A stretch of 64,000 bases of DNA. It comes from Tropicimonas sediminicola. GTDB lineage: Bacteria > Pseudomonadota > Alphaproteobacteria > Rhodobacterales > Rhodobacteraceae. The number at the start of each line of letters is the position of its first letter. Within the stretch, counting starts at the first letter, position 1. The notes below the pieces were generated by a model. It was given only the letters and a program-made list of their open reading frames with translations, ran no database searches and was not told the DNA's origin. Location: assembly GCF_900188335.1 (NCBI RefSeq), contig NZ_FZOY01000013.1, forward strand, positions 1-64,000, given 5' to 3'. The translations under genes were made by a program, and so were the position numbers. This document shows positions 26,549 through 34,510 of this stretch, piece by piece.

Positions 26549-27960
26549 TGGCTGACGGCGGAGCATTCACCCCGGCGGCGCCGGATGACGAGTACATCAA
26601 GCCTGTCTCGATCCCGTTCATGGATGAAGATGGCACCTTCTGGCTGACTGCTGGCACTGACTACCTCGACAGGCGGGAGTTTCGCCCCTGTATCTTGCTC
26701 GGGGGCAGTAGCCCGGAGCGTTGGGACTTCGACAGGGAGATCTCGGTTCCTACGTCGATGGAGCGAATGGAATACTTCGCGCGCGCCCGCGTGCGATGGT
26801 TGGATGGCTCCGAAGGCTTGGTGCCGGGTGCCTGCCTCGTTGGCTTCACCGAAGACGCCGATAACCTCGACCCGCCGCCGCTCACAATTCTGAGCTATGA
26901 CGACATGTTGGCGATGCCGGACCCGGCATGGCTGGTTCAGGGCGTGATCCAAGAGGCAACCTCGGCGCTTCTGTTTGGCAAGTCGAATGCCTTCAAGTCC
27001 TTCCTGGGCATTGACCTCGGCTGTTCGGTGGCAACCGGGACACCGTGGCATGAGCAGGCAGTAAGCGGGCCGGCTCCGGTTCTCTACGTTGCCACCGAAG
27101 GTTCGCGGGGCGTGGGCAAGCAACGCATTCCCGGCTGGATGGAAGCGCACCAGATCCCGGCCGACCTCCGCAAAAACATGTTCCTCTATCCGCAGGAGAT
27201 CGCACTGGATGACGACAAGGCCGTGTCGGACCTCCTGCAGACATGCGCGCACGTAAATGCAAGCCGAGTTCTGGCTAGGGGCGGTCGCGTTGGGAACCTC
27301 AAAGATCCGAAGGGCGCCTTCGCGCTGGTGGTGGTGGATATCTTCGGCGCGTCCATGATGGGGCCGGAGACTTCGGACGAAACCGCCCGCGCCTGGGTGC
27401 GCAATATCAACCGCATCATGCGCGAGGTTGGTTGTGCGGTCCTGACAGTAGCGCACACCGGATGGGCCGATGACAGCCGCGCCCGGATGCACACGCACTT
27501 CTGGGGCAGCTTCGACAGCCGCATGAAGGCCGAAGGCGACAAGGCTAGCCTAACCACTGTGTTGCGCATCGACCGCCACAAGGACGAGGACAGCACGGGC
27601 GAATGGGGCTTCCAGCTTGAGAAGGTTGCCACGCCAAGCGGCCGAACAACGCTGGTTCCGCGCCTGTCCAGCGACGTGAAGACGACCAAGGGCAATCGCC
27701 TGAAAGGGCAACAGCACACAGCCATGCAAGCGCTCTCCGAAGCGCTGATCGAGCACGGCACGCGCGTCACCGCGCCGAGCTTGCCGTCCTGCCCGATTGT
27801 CACCATCGACCAGTGGCAGACCATGTGCGAGCGCCACGGCCTGACCGACAGCACGGACAAGCAGACAGTCGGACGTGTCTTCCGGCGGAACCGGGATGCG
27901 CTCCGCGACAAGGGCTTGATCAAGATCTTCGACGGATTCGTTTGGAAGGTGGATCAATGA
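26548..27960 (+). CDS. RepA-like AAA ATPase (replication helicase type)
   Basis: A 470-residue protein with a RecA/AAA_25-type core. The Walker A is in SALLFGKSNAFKSFLGIDLG (near residue 140) and the Walker B in GAFALVVVDIFGASMMGPET. VLTVAHTGWADDS follows, a sensor-like segment. The fold fits plasmid RepA/RSF1010-type hexameric helicases used by phages and satellites for replication initiation. The C-terminal 80 residues are winged-helix-like (CERHGLTDSTDKQTVGRVFR, then KGLIKIFDGFVWKV). It overlaps the previous gene and is directly followed by the repeat-rich segment that may be its origin. Confidence 0.8.
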   Translation: MADGGAFTPAAPDDEYIKPVSIPFMDEDGTFWLTAGTDYLDRREFRPCILLGGSSPERWDFDREISVPTSMERMEYFARARVRWLDGSEGLVPGACLVGFTEDADNLDPPPLTILSYDDMLAMPDPAWLVQGVIQEATSALLFGKSNAFKSFLGIDLGCSVATGTPWHEQAVSGPAPVLYVATEGSRGVGKQRIPGWMEAHQIPADLRKNMFLYPQEIALDDDKAVSDLLQTCAHVNASRVLARGGRVGNLKDPKGAFALVVVDIFGASMMGPETSDETARAWVRNINRIMREVGCAVLTVAHTGWADDSRARMHTHFWGSFDSRMKAEGDKASLTTVLRIDRHKDEDSTGEWGFQLEKVATPSGRTTLVPRLSSDVKTTKGNRLKGQQHTAMQALSEALIEHGTRVTAPSLPSCPIVTIDQWQTMCERHGLTDSTDKQTVGRVFRRNRDALRDKGLIKIFDGFVWKVDQ

Positions 27961-28196
27961 CTTGGCTGCGGACGGACAACGGACAATCGCGGACACGTCC
28001 GGACTATCCGCACGCGGACGGACACGGACACCCCCTTATAAGGGTGTCCGCTGTCCGGGCCTGCAGTCCTGGCAGGGAAGCGGACAGAACTGTCCGTGCC
28101 AATCTGGTCCCAATGCCTCCTTTGCCAAGAAGGGGGGAAACCGCCCACCCAACTGTTGCGTTCTCTCTCCCGAAAAAATTCTGGGGGGTGATCTGA
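27957..28196 (+). CDS. Doubtful small open frame over the GGAC repeats
   Basis: A 79-codon frame beginning with an ATG that overlaps the ATPase stop (ATGA) and ending on the A of the terminase start. The coupling at both ends is suggestive, but the translation is dominated by Arg, Pro, Gly and His produced by the GGAC repeats and resembles no protein. The region may instead be a non-coding replication or packaging site. Confidence 0.25.
   Translation: MTWLRTDNGQSRTRPDYPHADGHGHPLIRVSAVRACSPGREADRTVRANLVPMPPLPRRGETAHPTVAFSLPKKFWGVI
27970..28095. repeat. Cluster of GGAC/GTCC repeats with a hairpin, candidate origin or packaging site
   Basis: Within about 125 bases GGAC occurs nine times on the plus strand (27970, 27974, 27981, 27991, 28001, 28016, 28020, 28026, 28082) and GTCC five times (27997, 28046, 28053, 28066, 28092). 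At 28025-28050 the arms CGGACACCC and GGGTGTCCG flank an AT-rich centre (CCTTATAA), a strong hairpin. It lies between the RepA-like gene and terL, where a replication origin or pac/cos site would be expected. Confidence 0.5.
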
Positions 28197-29728
28197 TGGC
28201 TCGGGCATCCAAAGAGGCGGCGGCGGCGCTCCGGTTCCTTCCCAAGCTGATCGTTCCCGAGGGCCGGACGGCCGGGAAGCCGTTGAAGCTGGCCGGCTAC
28301 CAGAAGGACTTTGTTCGGGGCGCCTTCGCCAAGGACATTGCGGCGGGCGTTCTCAGCATTGGCCGGGGCAACGCCAAGACGGCGCTCTCGGCGGGCATCG
28401 CGCTCGGGCATCTGATGGGCGAGATTGCCCCTCAGCCGAAACGCGAGATCATCTTCGCGGCTCGGAACCGGGATCAAGCCAAAATTGCCTTCGGCTTCCT
28501 GGTCGGGTTCATCGAGGGCTTGCCGGAGGAAGACCGGGAGCAATTCACCATCCGGCGCGGCTCCAAGTTGGAAGTCGAGACAGCCGAGAATGGCGGCGGG
28601 CTGGCGCGGGTGATCGCGGCCGATGGCAAGTCGATCCTCGGCGGCGCTCCGACGCTGGCAATCCTTGACGAGCGGGCAGCGTGGGAACGTGAGAAGGGCG
28701 ACAGCCTGGAAAACGCGATCCTCTCCGGCCTGGGCAAGCGAGACGGCCGCGCGCTTATCATCTCGACCTCGGCGCCGGACGACGCGAACACCTTCAGCCG
28801 GTGGCTCGATGAACCCCCGCCCGGAACATATGTGCAGGAACACCGGCCGGAACCGGGCTTGCCGCCCGACGACCTGGAAAGCCTCCTGATCGCCAATCCC
28901 GGCGCCCGTGAGGGTATCGGTTCGACGCCCGAATGGCTGGTGGCGCAGGCGCGGCGGGCAATCGCCCGTGGTGGCTCGGCGCTGTCTTCCTTCCGCAACC
29001 TCAACCGCAACGAGCGTGTTGCCTCGGATGATCGGTCGGTGCTGGTCACGGTGGACGAGTGGTTGGCGGCTGAGGCATCGCCCGACGAGCTGCCAGAGCG
29101 TGGCGGGCCGGTGATCCTCGGCGTGGATCTCGGCGGTTCCCGCTCCATGTCTGCAGCGGCGCTCTACTGGCCGGAAACGGGCCGTCTAGAGGTGATGGGG
29201 GCATTCCCGACGCAACCGGGACTTGGCGACCGTGGGGCCGCTGACGGCGTTTCCGGGCGCTACATCGAAATGGCCGAGCGCGGCGAGCTGGTGACGATGG
29301 GCGAGACGACCGTGCCTGTTGATCGGTTCCTCGCAGACGTGGCGGCAAGGCTCGATGGGCAGACACCGGCGGCGATCTGTGGCGACCGGTTCCGGCACGC
29401 GGAATTCCTTGAGGCGCTTCGCGGTGCCGGTCTCGACAAGGTGCCGGCTGTCTGGCGCGGCATGGGCTGGAAGGACGGCTCCGAGGACGTGGAGCGGTTC
29501 CGGCGGGCGTTGTTCGAGCAGAAGGTGCAGACCCTTCCGTCGCTGCTGCTGCGGTCTGCCTTCGCTGACGCAATCACCATCGTTGATCCGGCTGGCAACC
29601 ACAAACTCGCCAAGGGCCGCTCGACCGGCCGCATAGACGCGGCGGCGGCGACTGTCCTGGCGGTGGCGCAGGGCATTCGGATGACGAGCGCACCCAAGGG
29701 CAACGGGGGGCGCATCGCATGGGGCTGA
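28196..29728 (+). CDS. terL: Phage terminase large subunit
   Basis: A 510-residue HK97-type (Terminase_1) large terminase. The ATPase domain has a Walker A-like loop (VLSIGRGNAKTALSAGI, near residue 55), Walker B with catalytic Glu (LAILDERAAW) and coupling motif (LIISTSAPDD). The RNase H-like nuclease domain starts near 305 (VILGVDLGGSRSMSAAAL) and has a second acidic site in AICGDRFRHAEF. It would cut and pump DNA into proheads. A GGGGGGTGAT precedes the ATG at 28196. No recognisable small terminase gene is adjacent. Confidence 0.92.
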   Translation: MARASKEAAAALRFLPKLIVPEGRTAGKPLKLAGYQKDFVRGAFAKDIAAGVLSIGRGNAKTALSAGIALGHLMGEIAPQPKREIIFAARNRDQAKIAFGFLVGFIEGLPEEDREQFTIRRGSKLEVETAENGGGLARVIAADGKSILGGAPTLAILDERAAWEREKGDSLENAILSGLGKRDGRALIISTSAPDDANTFSRWLDEPPPGTYVQEHRPEPGLPPDDLESLLIANPGAREGIGSTPEWLVAQARRAIARGGSALSSFRNLNRNERVASDDRSVLVTVDEWLAAEASPDELPERGGPVILGVDLGGSRSMSAAALYWPETGRLEVMGAFPTQPGLGDRGAADGVSGRYIEMAERGELVTMGETTVPVDRFLADVAARLDGQTPAAICGDRFRHAEFLEALRGAGLDKVPAVWRGMGWKDGSEDVERFRRALFEQKVQTLPSLLLRSAFADAITIVDPAGNHKLAKGRSTGRIDAAAATVLAVAQGIRMTSAPKGNGGRIAWG

Positions 29729-30057
29729 GAGAGAAATGGGACCGGCCGTCACGGGCTGTCACGCGCACCCAGCGGTGGAAGGCGCTGCGGATGCAGGCGC
29801 TAGAGCGCGACGACTGGCGCTGTGTTCGCTGCGGCGAGCGGCGGCGCCTCGAAGTGGATCATATCGAACCGGTGCGCACGCGCCCGGATCTCGCTTTCGA
29901 CCTGGGCAACCTGCAGGTGCTTTGCGGCCGCTGCCATGCCCGGAAGACCAGAATTGAGGTTGGCCTGGGCCAGCCCAATCCCGCCCGCGAGGCGTGGAAC
30001 AACCTGCTGCGGGAAATGCAGCGAAACCCTTCGAGCTACGGAGACAAAAATGCTTGA
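29719..30057 (+). CDS. HNH endonuclease
   Basis: A 112-residue HNH nuclease with two CxxC zinc knuckles around the active site: RCVRCGERRRLEVDHIEPV and LQVLCGRCHARKT. It overlaps terL by 10 bases. In HK97-type phages and in cf-PICIs an HNH protein next to terminase assists cos cleavage, so its location fits a packaging role. Confidence 0.92.
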   Translation: MGLREKWDRPSRAVTRTQRWKALRMQALERDDWRCVRCGERRRLEVDHIEPVRTRPDLAFDLGNLQVLCGRCHARKTRIEVGLGQPNPAREAWNNLLREMQRNPSSYGDKNA

Positions 30058-31348
30058 ATCGAAGAAACTGGAGCTTCGCCGCTCCGAGATCCGGCAGGAG
30101 CTGGCCGTGCTGGCAGCCAAGCCGGAGCCGACCGAGGACGAAGTGCGCAGCATGGAAAACCTCGACAAGGAATATCGGACTGCCGAGGTGCGCTTCCGCG
30201 CGGCTCTGACGGCCGAAGACACCGAACGCCGCGAGGCGGGTGCCGAACTTGAAACCCGCTCCGGCAAGGAATGGGCCGAGATGATGGGCCGTTTCGAGAT
30301 GCGGCAGGTTGCGCTTGCTCTCGATGAGGGCAGGGCGCTTGATGGCGCAACGGCCGAGATCGTGACCGAACTGCGCGAACAGGGCGGCTACCGTGGCATT
30401 CCGGTGCCGTGGGCGGCTCTGGAAAAACGGGCCGGCGAGACTGTCGCCAGCGGCACGCCCGACCCGATCAGCACCCGACCCGTGATTGACCGGCTGTTCC
30501 CTGACAGCGTGGCCGGCAAGATGGGCGCTCAGATGATTACCATCGAGAGCGGCGCGACCGAATGGCCGGTGGTTACTTCCAGCGTCTCGGCGGGCTGGGC
30601 CGATGGCGAGACCGCCAACGTTGCGGGGCCGTCTGTCTTCGCCACGACCGACAAGGCGCTCAAGCCCGAGCAGAACCTGGGCATTCAGATGCGGATCACC
30701 CGCAAGGCGCTCAAGCAATCCGGCGCCGCTCTGGAACAGGCTGTCCGGCGCGACATGAACTCTGCCATGCAGGCGGAACTCGACAAGGCGATCTTCCTTG
30801 GCACGGGCGCCAACGGGCAACCGCTCGGCGTTGTGGCGGGCGCCTCGACCTACGGCATCAATGACACCGACCTTTCGGCGGTGCCGACCTATGCCCACTT
30901 CCTGGCCGAAGTGGTGGCGTTCATGTCTGCCAACACCATCACTTCGCCGGAGCAGATCCGGGCGCTTCTGCGTCCTGAGCTGTTCGGCTACCTCGAAGGG
31001 CAGGTGAACGCGGATCTGCAGATTACCGAGTATCACCGCTTTGCGTGGCTGCTGGCCGGCCGGCAGGCAGCGCCGGGAACCTTCCCGAGCAACATCACCA
31101 CCACGTCGAACGCCCTGGCAACCCCGAGCGGATCGCCGGAGGAAACCTCGATGCTGCTGACCACCAGCACCGGCGGCGTTGCTCCGATCTTCTGCGGTCT
31201 CTGGGGCGCGGTGGACATGATCCGCGATCCGTTCTCCGACGCTCAGTCGGGCGGGCTGCGGATCACGGCGCTTGCCACGGCAGACGTGACGGTTGCACGT
31301 CCGGCGCAGCTCCGGCTGCTGTCCGGCATCCAACTCTCGGCGTCCTAA
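30050..31348 (+). CDS. HK97-family major capsid protein
   Basis: A 432-residue protein. Residues 1-110 form a charged coiled coil (KKLELRRSEIRQELAVLAAK), the delta/scaffold domain removed by the prohead protease in HK97-like phages. The capsid fold follows, with MRITRKALKQSGAALEQAVR, LDKAIFLGTGANGQPLGVVA and the C-terminal strand LRITALATADVTVARPAQLR. The start at 30050 follows GGAG and overlaps the HNH stop. Together with the following protease it should assemble a procapsid encoded by the island itself. Confidence 0.9.
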   Translation: MLESKKLELRRSEIRQELAVLAAKPEPTEDEVRSMENLDKEYRTAEVRFRAALTAEDTERREAGAELETRSGKEWAEMMGRFEMRQVALALDEGRALDGATAEIVTELREQGGYRGIPVPWAALEKRAGETVASGTPDPISTRPVIDRLFPDSVAGKMGAQMITIESGATEWPVVTSSVSAGWADGETANVAGPSVFATTDKALKPEQNLGIQMRITRKALKQSGAALEQAVRRDMNSAMQAELDKAIFLGTGANGQPLGVVAGASTYGINDTDLSAVPTYAHFLAEVVAFMSANTITSPEQIRALLRPELFGYLEGQVNADLQITEYHRFAWLLAGRQAAPGTFPSNITTTSNALATPSGSPEETSMLLTTSTGGVAPIFCGLWGAVDMIRDPFSDAQSGGLRITALATADVTVARPAQLRLLSGIQLSAS

Positions 31349-31349
31349 G

Positions 31350-31922
31350 ATGCTTTGGGCCGGTTCCAAAGGCGGGCTTGAGGTCCGCACCTCTGCGGAC
31401 GGGGCAACCCGTCTGCGGGGCCGGTTCCCGTATTCGACCCCGACCGTTCTTCGCGGCGGTCGGGAGCCGAGGCGGGAAGTATTCGAGGCGCGGGCGTTCG
31501 GCGCGTCGGTGGCTGACGGGGGCGATATTCACCTCCTGGTGCACCACGACTTCGACCGGCCGCTCGCATCGCGGTCGGCGGGAAGCCTTGAGATCCGGGA
31601 CGGCGACGACGCCTTGACCTTCGAGGCGGTGATCGCGCCGGAAATGCGTGAGGTGTCCTACGTTGCTGACTTCCTCGGCACCCTCGCGGCCGGGCTGGTC
31701 GGCGGCATCTCTCCGGGCTTCCGGGTGCCGGAAGGCGGCGACCGTGTGAAGCGGGACGGGCAGGGCCTTATGCGCGTGGTGAAAACGGCCGATCTGATCG
31801 AGGTCTCTGCCGTCACCAAGCCTGCCTACCCCGACGCTCAGGTTGAGGCGCGAAACTGGGGCAGAGCGGCGCCGGAAGGGGCCGTGAACCGCCAAGCGGC
31901 AATGCTGCGGTGGAGGGCATGA
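31350..31922 (+). CDS. HK97-family prohead protease
   Basis: A 190-residue S78-type protease that cleaves the capsid scaffold domain. The catalytic His lies in HLLVHHDFDRPLASR, followed by GSLEIRDGDDALTFEAVIAP and the Ser in IEVSAVTKPAYPDAQV. Only one base separates it from the capsid stop, and its stop overlaps the next start. The order capsid then protease is the reverse of the usual portal-protease-capsid order in HK97-like phages. Confidence 0.88.
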   Translation: MLWAGSKGGLEVRTSADGATRLRGRFPYSTPTVLRGGREPRREVFEARAFGASVADGGDIHLLVHHDFDRPLASRSAGSLEIRDGDDALTFEAVIAPEMREVSYVADFLGTLAAGLVGGISPGFRVPEGGDRVKRDGQGLMRVVKTADLIEVSAVTKPAYPDAQVEARNWGRAAPEGAVNRQAAMLRWRA

Positions 31923-32464
31923 TGATTGACGTTCTGGAACGAACCGAGGCGATCCCGGCCAGCTATCCGGCCGTGACGACCTATGCGCACCTTGAGCAAT
32001 ACACCGGCGACATGTTCCCGACGCTCGACCCGGATGAGATTTGGCAGCGCATCGAGGCTTACACCGCATTCCGGTGGAGCGAGCGCGAAGTCACCTGGAT
32101 CATCGAAGGCTCCGGCCAGTGGAAGCCGGATCTAACCCCGGCGACTGTGACGGCAACTGAGGTTTGGTTTGCCGATGCATGGGCGCCGGTGGAACTGACA
32201 CCTTCCGCGGTTGGCGGCTACGTCTTTGCCGGTGATGGGCCGTATCGGATCACGGCGACCGTGGGCGGGGGCACCGTTCCCAAGGCCGTCGAGGAAGCAT
32301 GGCGGCGGCTTCACGAATACAGCCGGGGCGTGGCTGACGCCTACCTCGGCTCACAGGCGCTTCGCTCGCGAGGCGACAGCGAAACAATCACCGGCTGGGC
32401 GGGCAAGGCGCTGCAACTGAGCGGTGCTGCTGACCTTCTGCGGCCTTACAGGAGGGCGCCGTGA
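31919..32464 (+). CDS. Phage head-tail connector protein
   Basis: A 181-residue protein that starts at ATG 31919 or 31922, with GGAGGG just upstream. It has the pattern of gp6-like/DUF-type connectors: a first helical part (PDEIWQRIEAYTAFRWSERE), a beta-rich insertion (EVWFADAWAPVELTP, then GPYRITATVGGG) and a final helical part (VEEAWRRLHEYSRGVADAYL). It overlaps the portal gene (GTGATG). It would close the head at the portal and offer the docking surface for a tail. Confidence 0.7.
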   Translation: MMIDVLERTEAIPASYPAVTTYAHLEQYTGDMFPTLDPDEIWQRIEAYTAFRWSEREVTWIIEGSGQWKPDLTPATVTATEVWFADAWAPVELTPSAVGGYVFAGDGPYRITATVGGGTVPKAVEEAWRRLHEYSRGVADAYLGSQALRSRGDSETITGWAGKALQLSGAADLLRPYRRAP

Positions 32465-33513
32465 TGTGGTGGCCATTCAAGAAACGACCGGAGGCCGAAA
32501 CCCGTTCGGCCGGCTCCGGGTTCACTGCCGAGATCATGGCGGCGCGGGAGGCGTATATCTCCGGCCGCCAGGGCGTGGGCGAACTGACGGGCACCGTGCA
32601 AGCCTGTGTAAGCCTCTGGGAAGGCGGTCTCGGGCTGGCCGATGTGGCGGGCACCGACATACTAGACCGGCGCACGCTGGCGCTCTGTGGGCGCTCTCTG
32701 GCGCTTCGTGGGGAAGCGGTGTTCCTGATCCGGGACGATATGTTGGTGCCGTGTTCCGATTGGGATTTGCGCACCCGCAACGGCAAGCCGACAGCCTATC
32801 GGCTCTCGGTTTCCGAGGCTGGCGGCGGCAGGACGCAGACCGCGCTTGCGGGCGAGGTGCTGCACTTCCGAACCGGAGTTGATCCGGTGGCGCCCTGGGC
32901 GGGGCAGGCGCCGCTGCGGCGGGCGCAGCTTACGGCCGGGATGCTGCAGGCAGTCGAGGCGGCACTGGCGGAGGTTTACGAGTATGCCCCGCTTGGATCT
33001 CAGGTGATCCCGTTTCCCGAGGCGCCCGATACGGACATGACCAGCCTTGCCCGTGGGTTCCGTGGCTACCGGGGGCGGGTGCAGATCCGCGAGTCGGTCA
33101 ACGTCACTGCGGCCGGTGGACCGGCGCCGACACAGGACTGGAAGCCTTCCGACCTAACCCCGGATCTCAGCCGAGCCATGACGGCGCAAAGCCTCGATGC
33201 CGCCCGCGACTCCGTGTGCATGGTGTTCGGTGTGCTGCCGGCAATGGTCAACCCGTCTGCCACGGGGCCGCTGATCCGCGAGGGCCAGCGACACCTCGCT
33301 CAATGGATGCTGCAGCCAATCGCGGCGGCGATGGCCGACGAGATCTCCGACAAGCTCGGCGCCTCGGTGGCAATCGACGTGATGCGGCCGCTGCAGGCGT
33401 TCGACGCGGGGGGCAGGGCGCGGGCACTGACATCGATTGTGAACGCCCTGGCGCAAGCCAAGGAAGCCGAGGTCGATCTGGGGCCAGCGATGAAGCTGGT
33501 CGATTGGGACTAG
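32461..33513 (+). CDS. Phage portal protein (HK97 type)
   Basis: A 350-residue portal protein starting at GTG 32461 or ATG 32464. Recognisable segments are VQACVSLWEGGLGLADV, RTLALCGRSLALRGEAVFLI, PLRRAQLTAGMLQAVEAALA and the clip/stem region SVCMVFGVLPAMVNPSATGP followed by LIREGQRHLAQWMLQPIAAA. It is slightly shorter than the 400-residue HK97 average. It is the last gene of the head module. Confidence 0.85.
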   Translation: MMWWPFKKRPEAETRSAGSGFTAEIMAAREAYISGRQGVGELTGTVQACVSLWEGGLGLADVAGTDILDRRTLALCGRSLALRGEAVFLIRDDMLVPCSDWDLRTRNGKPTAYRLSVSEAGGGRTQTALAGEVLHFRTGVDPVAPWAGQAPLRRAQLTAGMLQAVEAALAEVYEYAPLGSQVIPFPEAPDTDMTSLARGFRGYRGRVQIRESVNVTAAGGPAPTQDWKPSDLTPDLSRAMTAQSLDAARDSVCMVFGVLPAMVNPSATGPLIREGQRHLAQWMLQPIAAAMADEISDKLGASVAIDVMRPLQAFDAGGRARALTSIVNALAQAKEAEVDLGPAMKLVDWD

Positions 33514-33944
33514 GGCTGGTGTTGTCCTAGGGCCGGCCGCTCGCCTCAGAAGGGGCCGAAGGTGGCAAGCGTCACTCCGGTTTCGGCAGCAGCAAAAACA
33601 GCGCGATTACAGAGAGAAACACGACCAACTCGATACCAATAAAACCAAACATACAGACCCCCATGCCTACAACTCACTCCGACAGGATGAAGGAGATCAC
33701 TGCCCGATGCACCATGACCAAAGGCTCAGTGTCGTGTTCGACTTGGGCGACAATCAATCGATTTGGCCCGGAGTTGCTCGTGTCGCGGGACAAGTAGGCC
33801 GGTTGCGCTGATCGCGCGCGGAATCATGACGCCAAGCGATCCGGTATAGTCGGGCAGTCACGTCAGAACCCCGACAGCGCGCGGCCCTTTTCTGTGAGGG
33901 GGCGCGGCGCGCACATCAATAGACCTTAGCGAGAGATACCGAAA
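33514..33944. other. Mostly non-coding segment near the right end of the island
   Basis: About 430 bases with no large gene. It contains one credible small minus-strand peptide gene (33572-33652). The rest shows no family-like frame or hairpin terminator. This is where a tail module would begin in a complete prophage. Confidence 0.5.
33572..33652 (-). CDS. Small hydrophobic membrane peptide
   Basis: A 26-residue frame, with one membrane helix running from FIGIELVVFLSVIALFLLL and a short charged tail (PKPE). GGGGG lies six bases upstream of the ATG on the minus strand. It is the only minus-strand frame of the island and could be a holin-like, toxin-like or regulatory peptide; nothing more can be said from sequence. 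Confidence 0.4.
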   Translation of the reverse strand: MFGFIGIELVVFLSVIALFLLLPKPE

Positions 33945-34175
33945 ATGACCGACAAGCCAAACAATCGTGAACTCAAGGTGCTGGATTATCTGTGCCTCGG
34001 CAACGTGGAGGAACTGGCAGCGATGCCACATATCGGCATGGGCACCATTGCGCCGATGATCCAGAAAGGTTGGATCGAGGAAGCTCACGACGCTTACTAC
34101 GGGCGCCACGGCTATAAGATCACGCAGAAAGGGAGCGAAGTGTTCGAAGTGTTCTTCCGGCGGCTCAAGCGCTGA
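33945..34175 (+). CDS. Small winged-helix-like protein
   Basis: A 76-residue protein. NRELKVLDYLCLGNVEELAA and GWIEEAHDAYYGRHGYKITQ followed by KGSEVFEVFFRRL read as a compact winged helix ending in a basic helix. No family was recognised with certainty. A good intrinsic terminator follows at 34229. Its place at the tRNA-proximal end suggests a regulatory or superinfection-type accessory gene. Confidence 0.55.
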   Translation: MTDKPNNRELKVLDYLCLGNVEELAAMPHIGMGTIAPMIQKGWIEEAHDAYYGRHGYKITQKGSEVFEVFFRRLKR

Positions 34176-34228
34176 TACCGTGGCGGCGCAGCGCATCGAG
34201 CGGAAAGCGAAGGTGCCGAACAACTCAG

Positions 34229-34258
34229 GGCCGAAGGCAATTGCTTTCGGCCTTTTTT
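34229..34258 (+). terminator. Intrinsic terminator at the right end of the island
   Basis: Arms GGCCGAAGGC and GCTTTCGGCC (one G-T wobble) with an AATT loop are followed by six T residues. It ends rightward transcription before the minus-strand tRNA-Asn. Confidence 0.85.
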
Positions 34259-34352
34259 GCCTCGAATGCGTTACCCCAAACGTTACCCCTGCGCGGATCT
34301 GCGCTAAGTGATATCTGGTGGGTAGCTTTCAAATCTCTGTTATTGTGAGATT

Positions 34353-34404
34353 TTTTGGCTCCGGCGGTAGGGATCGAACCTACGACCAATTGATTAACAG
34401 TCAA
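34353..34404. repeat. Right attachment site within tRNA-Asn
   Basis: Identical 52 bases to 23803-23854. This copy restores a complete tRNA-Asn, so the island integrated at the 3' part of the gene including the anticodon loop. Confidence 0.9.
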
Positions 34405-34430
34405 CTGCTCTACCGCTGAGCTACGCCGGA
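34356..34430 (-). tRNA. tRNA-Asn (GTT)
   Basis: A 75-nt cloverleaf on the minus strand. The acceptor stem TCCGGCG pairs with CGCCGGA, followed by G and an encoded CCA. The D arm is GCTC/GAGC, the anticodon arm GTTGA-CTGTTAA-TCAAT has anticodon GTT, and the T arm is GTAGG/CCTAC with TTCGATC. The island lies at its 3' side. Confidence 0.97.
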
Positions 34431-34441
34431 ACACGGGTGGC

Positions 34442-34470
34442 GATATAGCAACGGGGTCTGGGGGCGTCCA
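34442..34470 (-). promoter_or_regulatory. Probable promoter of tRNA-Asn
   Basis: On the minus strand TGGACG (34465-34470) and TATATC (34442-34447) are separated by exactly 17 bases and end about 12 bases before the tRNA 5' end. Each hexamer matches 4 of 6 consensus bases. Confidence 0.5.
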
Positions 34471-34510
34471 GAGGAAATTTCACATTTCCTTCGTGCTTCG
34501 CCGACGCGGT

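Larger units (their letters stand above)
23803..34404. mobile_element. 10.6-kb integrated island, capsid-encoding phage satellite (cf-PICI-like) or tail-less prophage
   Basis: Bounded by identical 52-base repeats at 23803-23854 and 34353-34404, the right copy being the 3' two-thirds of an intact tRNA-Asn. In order it carries: tyrosine integrase, unknown protein, AlpA-type HTH, small protein, RepA-like ATPase, GGAC-repeat region, TerL, HNH nuclease, HK97 capsid, prohead protease, connector and portal, then a small membrane peptide and a small HTH-like protein. No tail, tape-measure, baseplate, holin or endolysin gene is present. Head genes without tails, plus AlpA and an integrase in about 10 kb, is the published layout of capsid-forming PICIs. 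A deleted prophage is the alternative. Confidence 0.8.
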
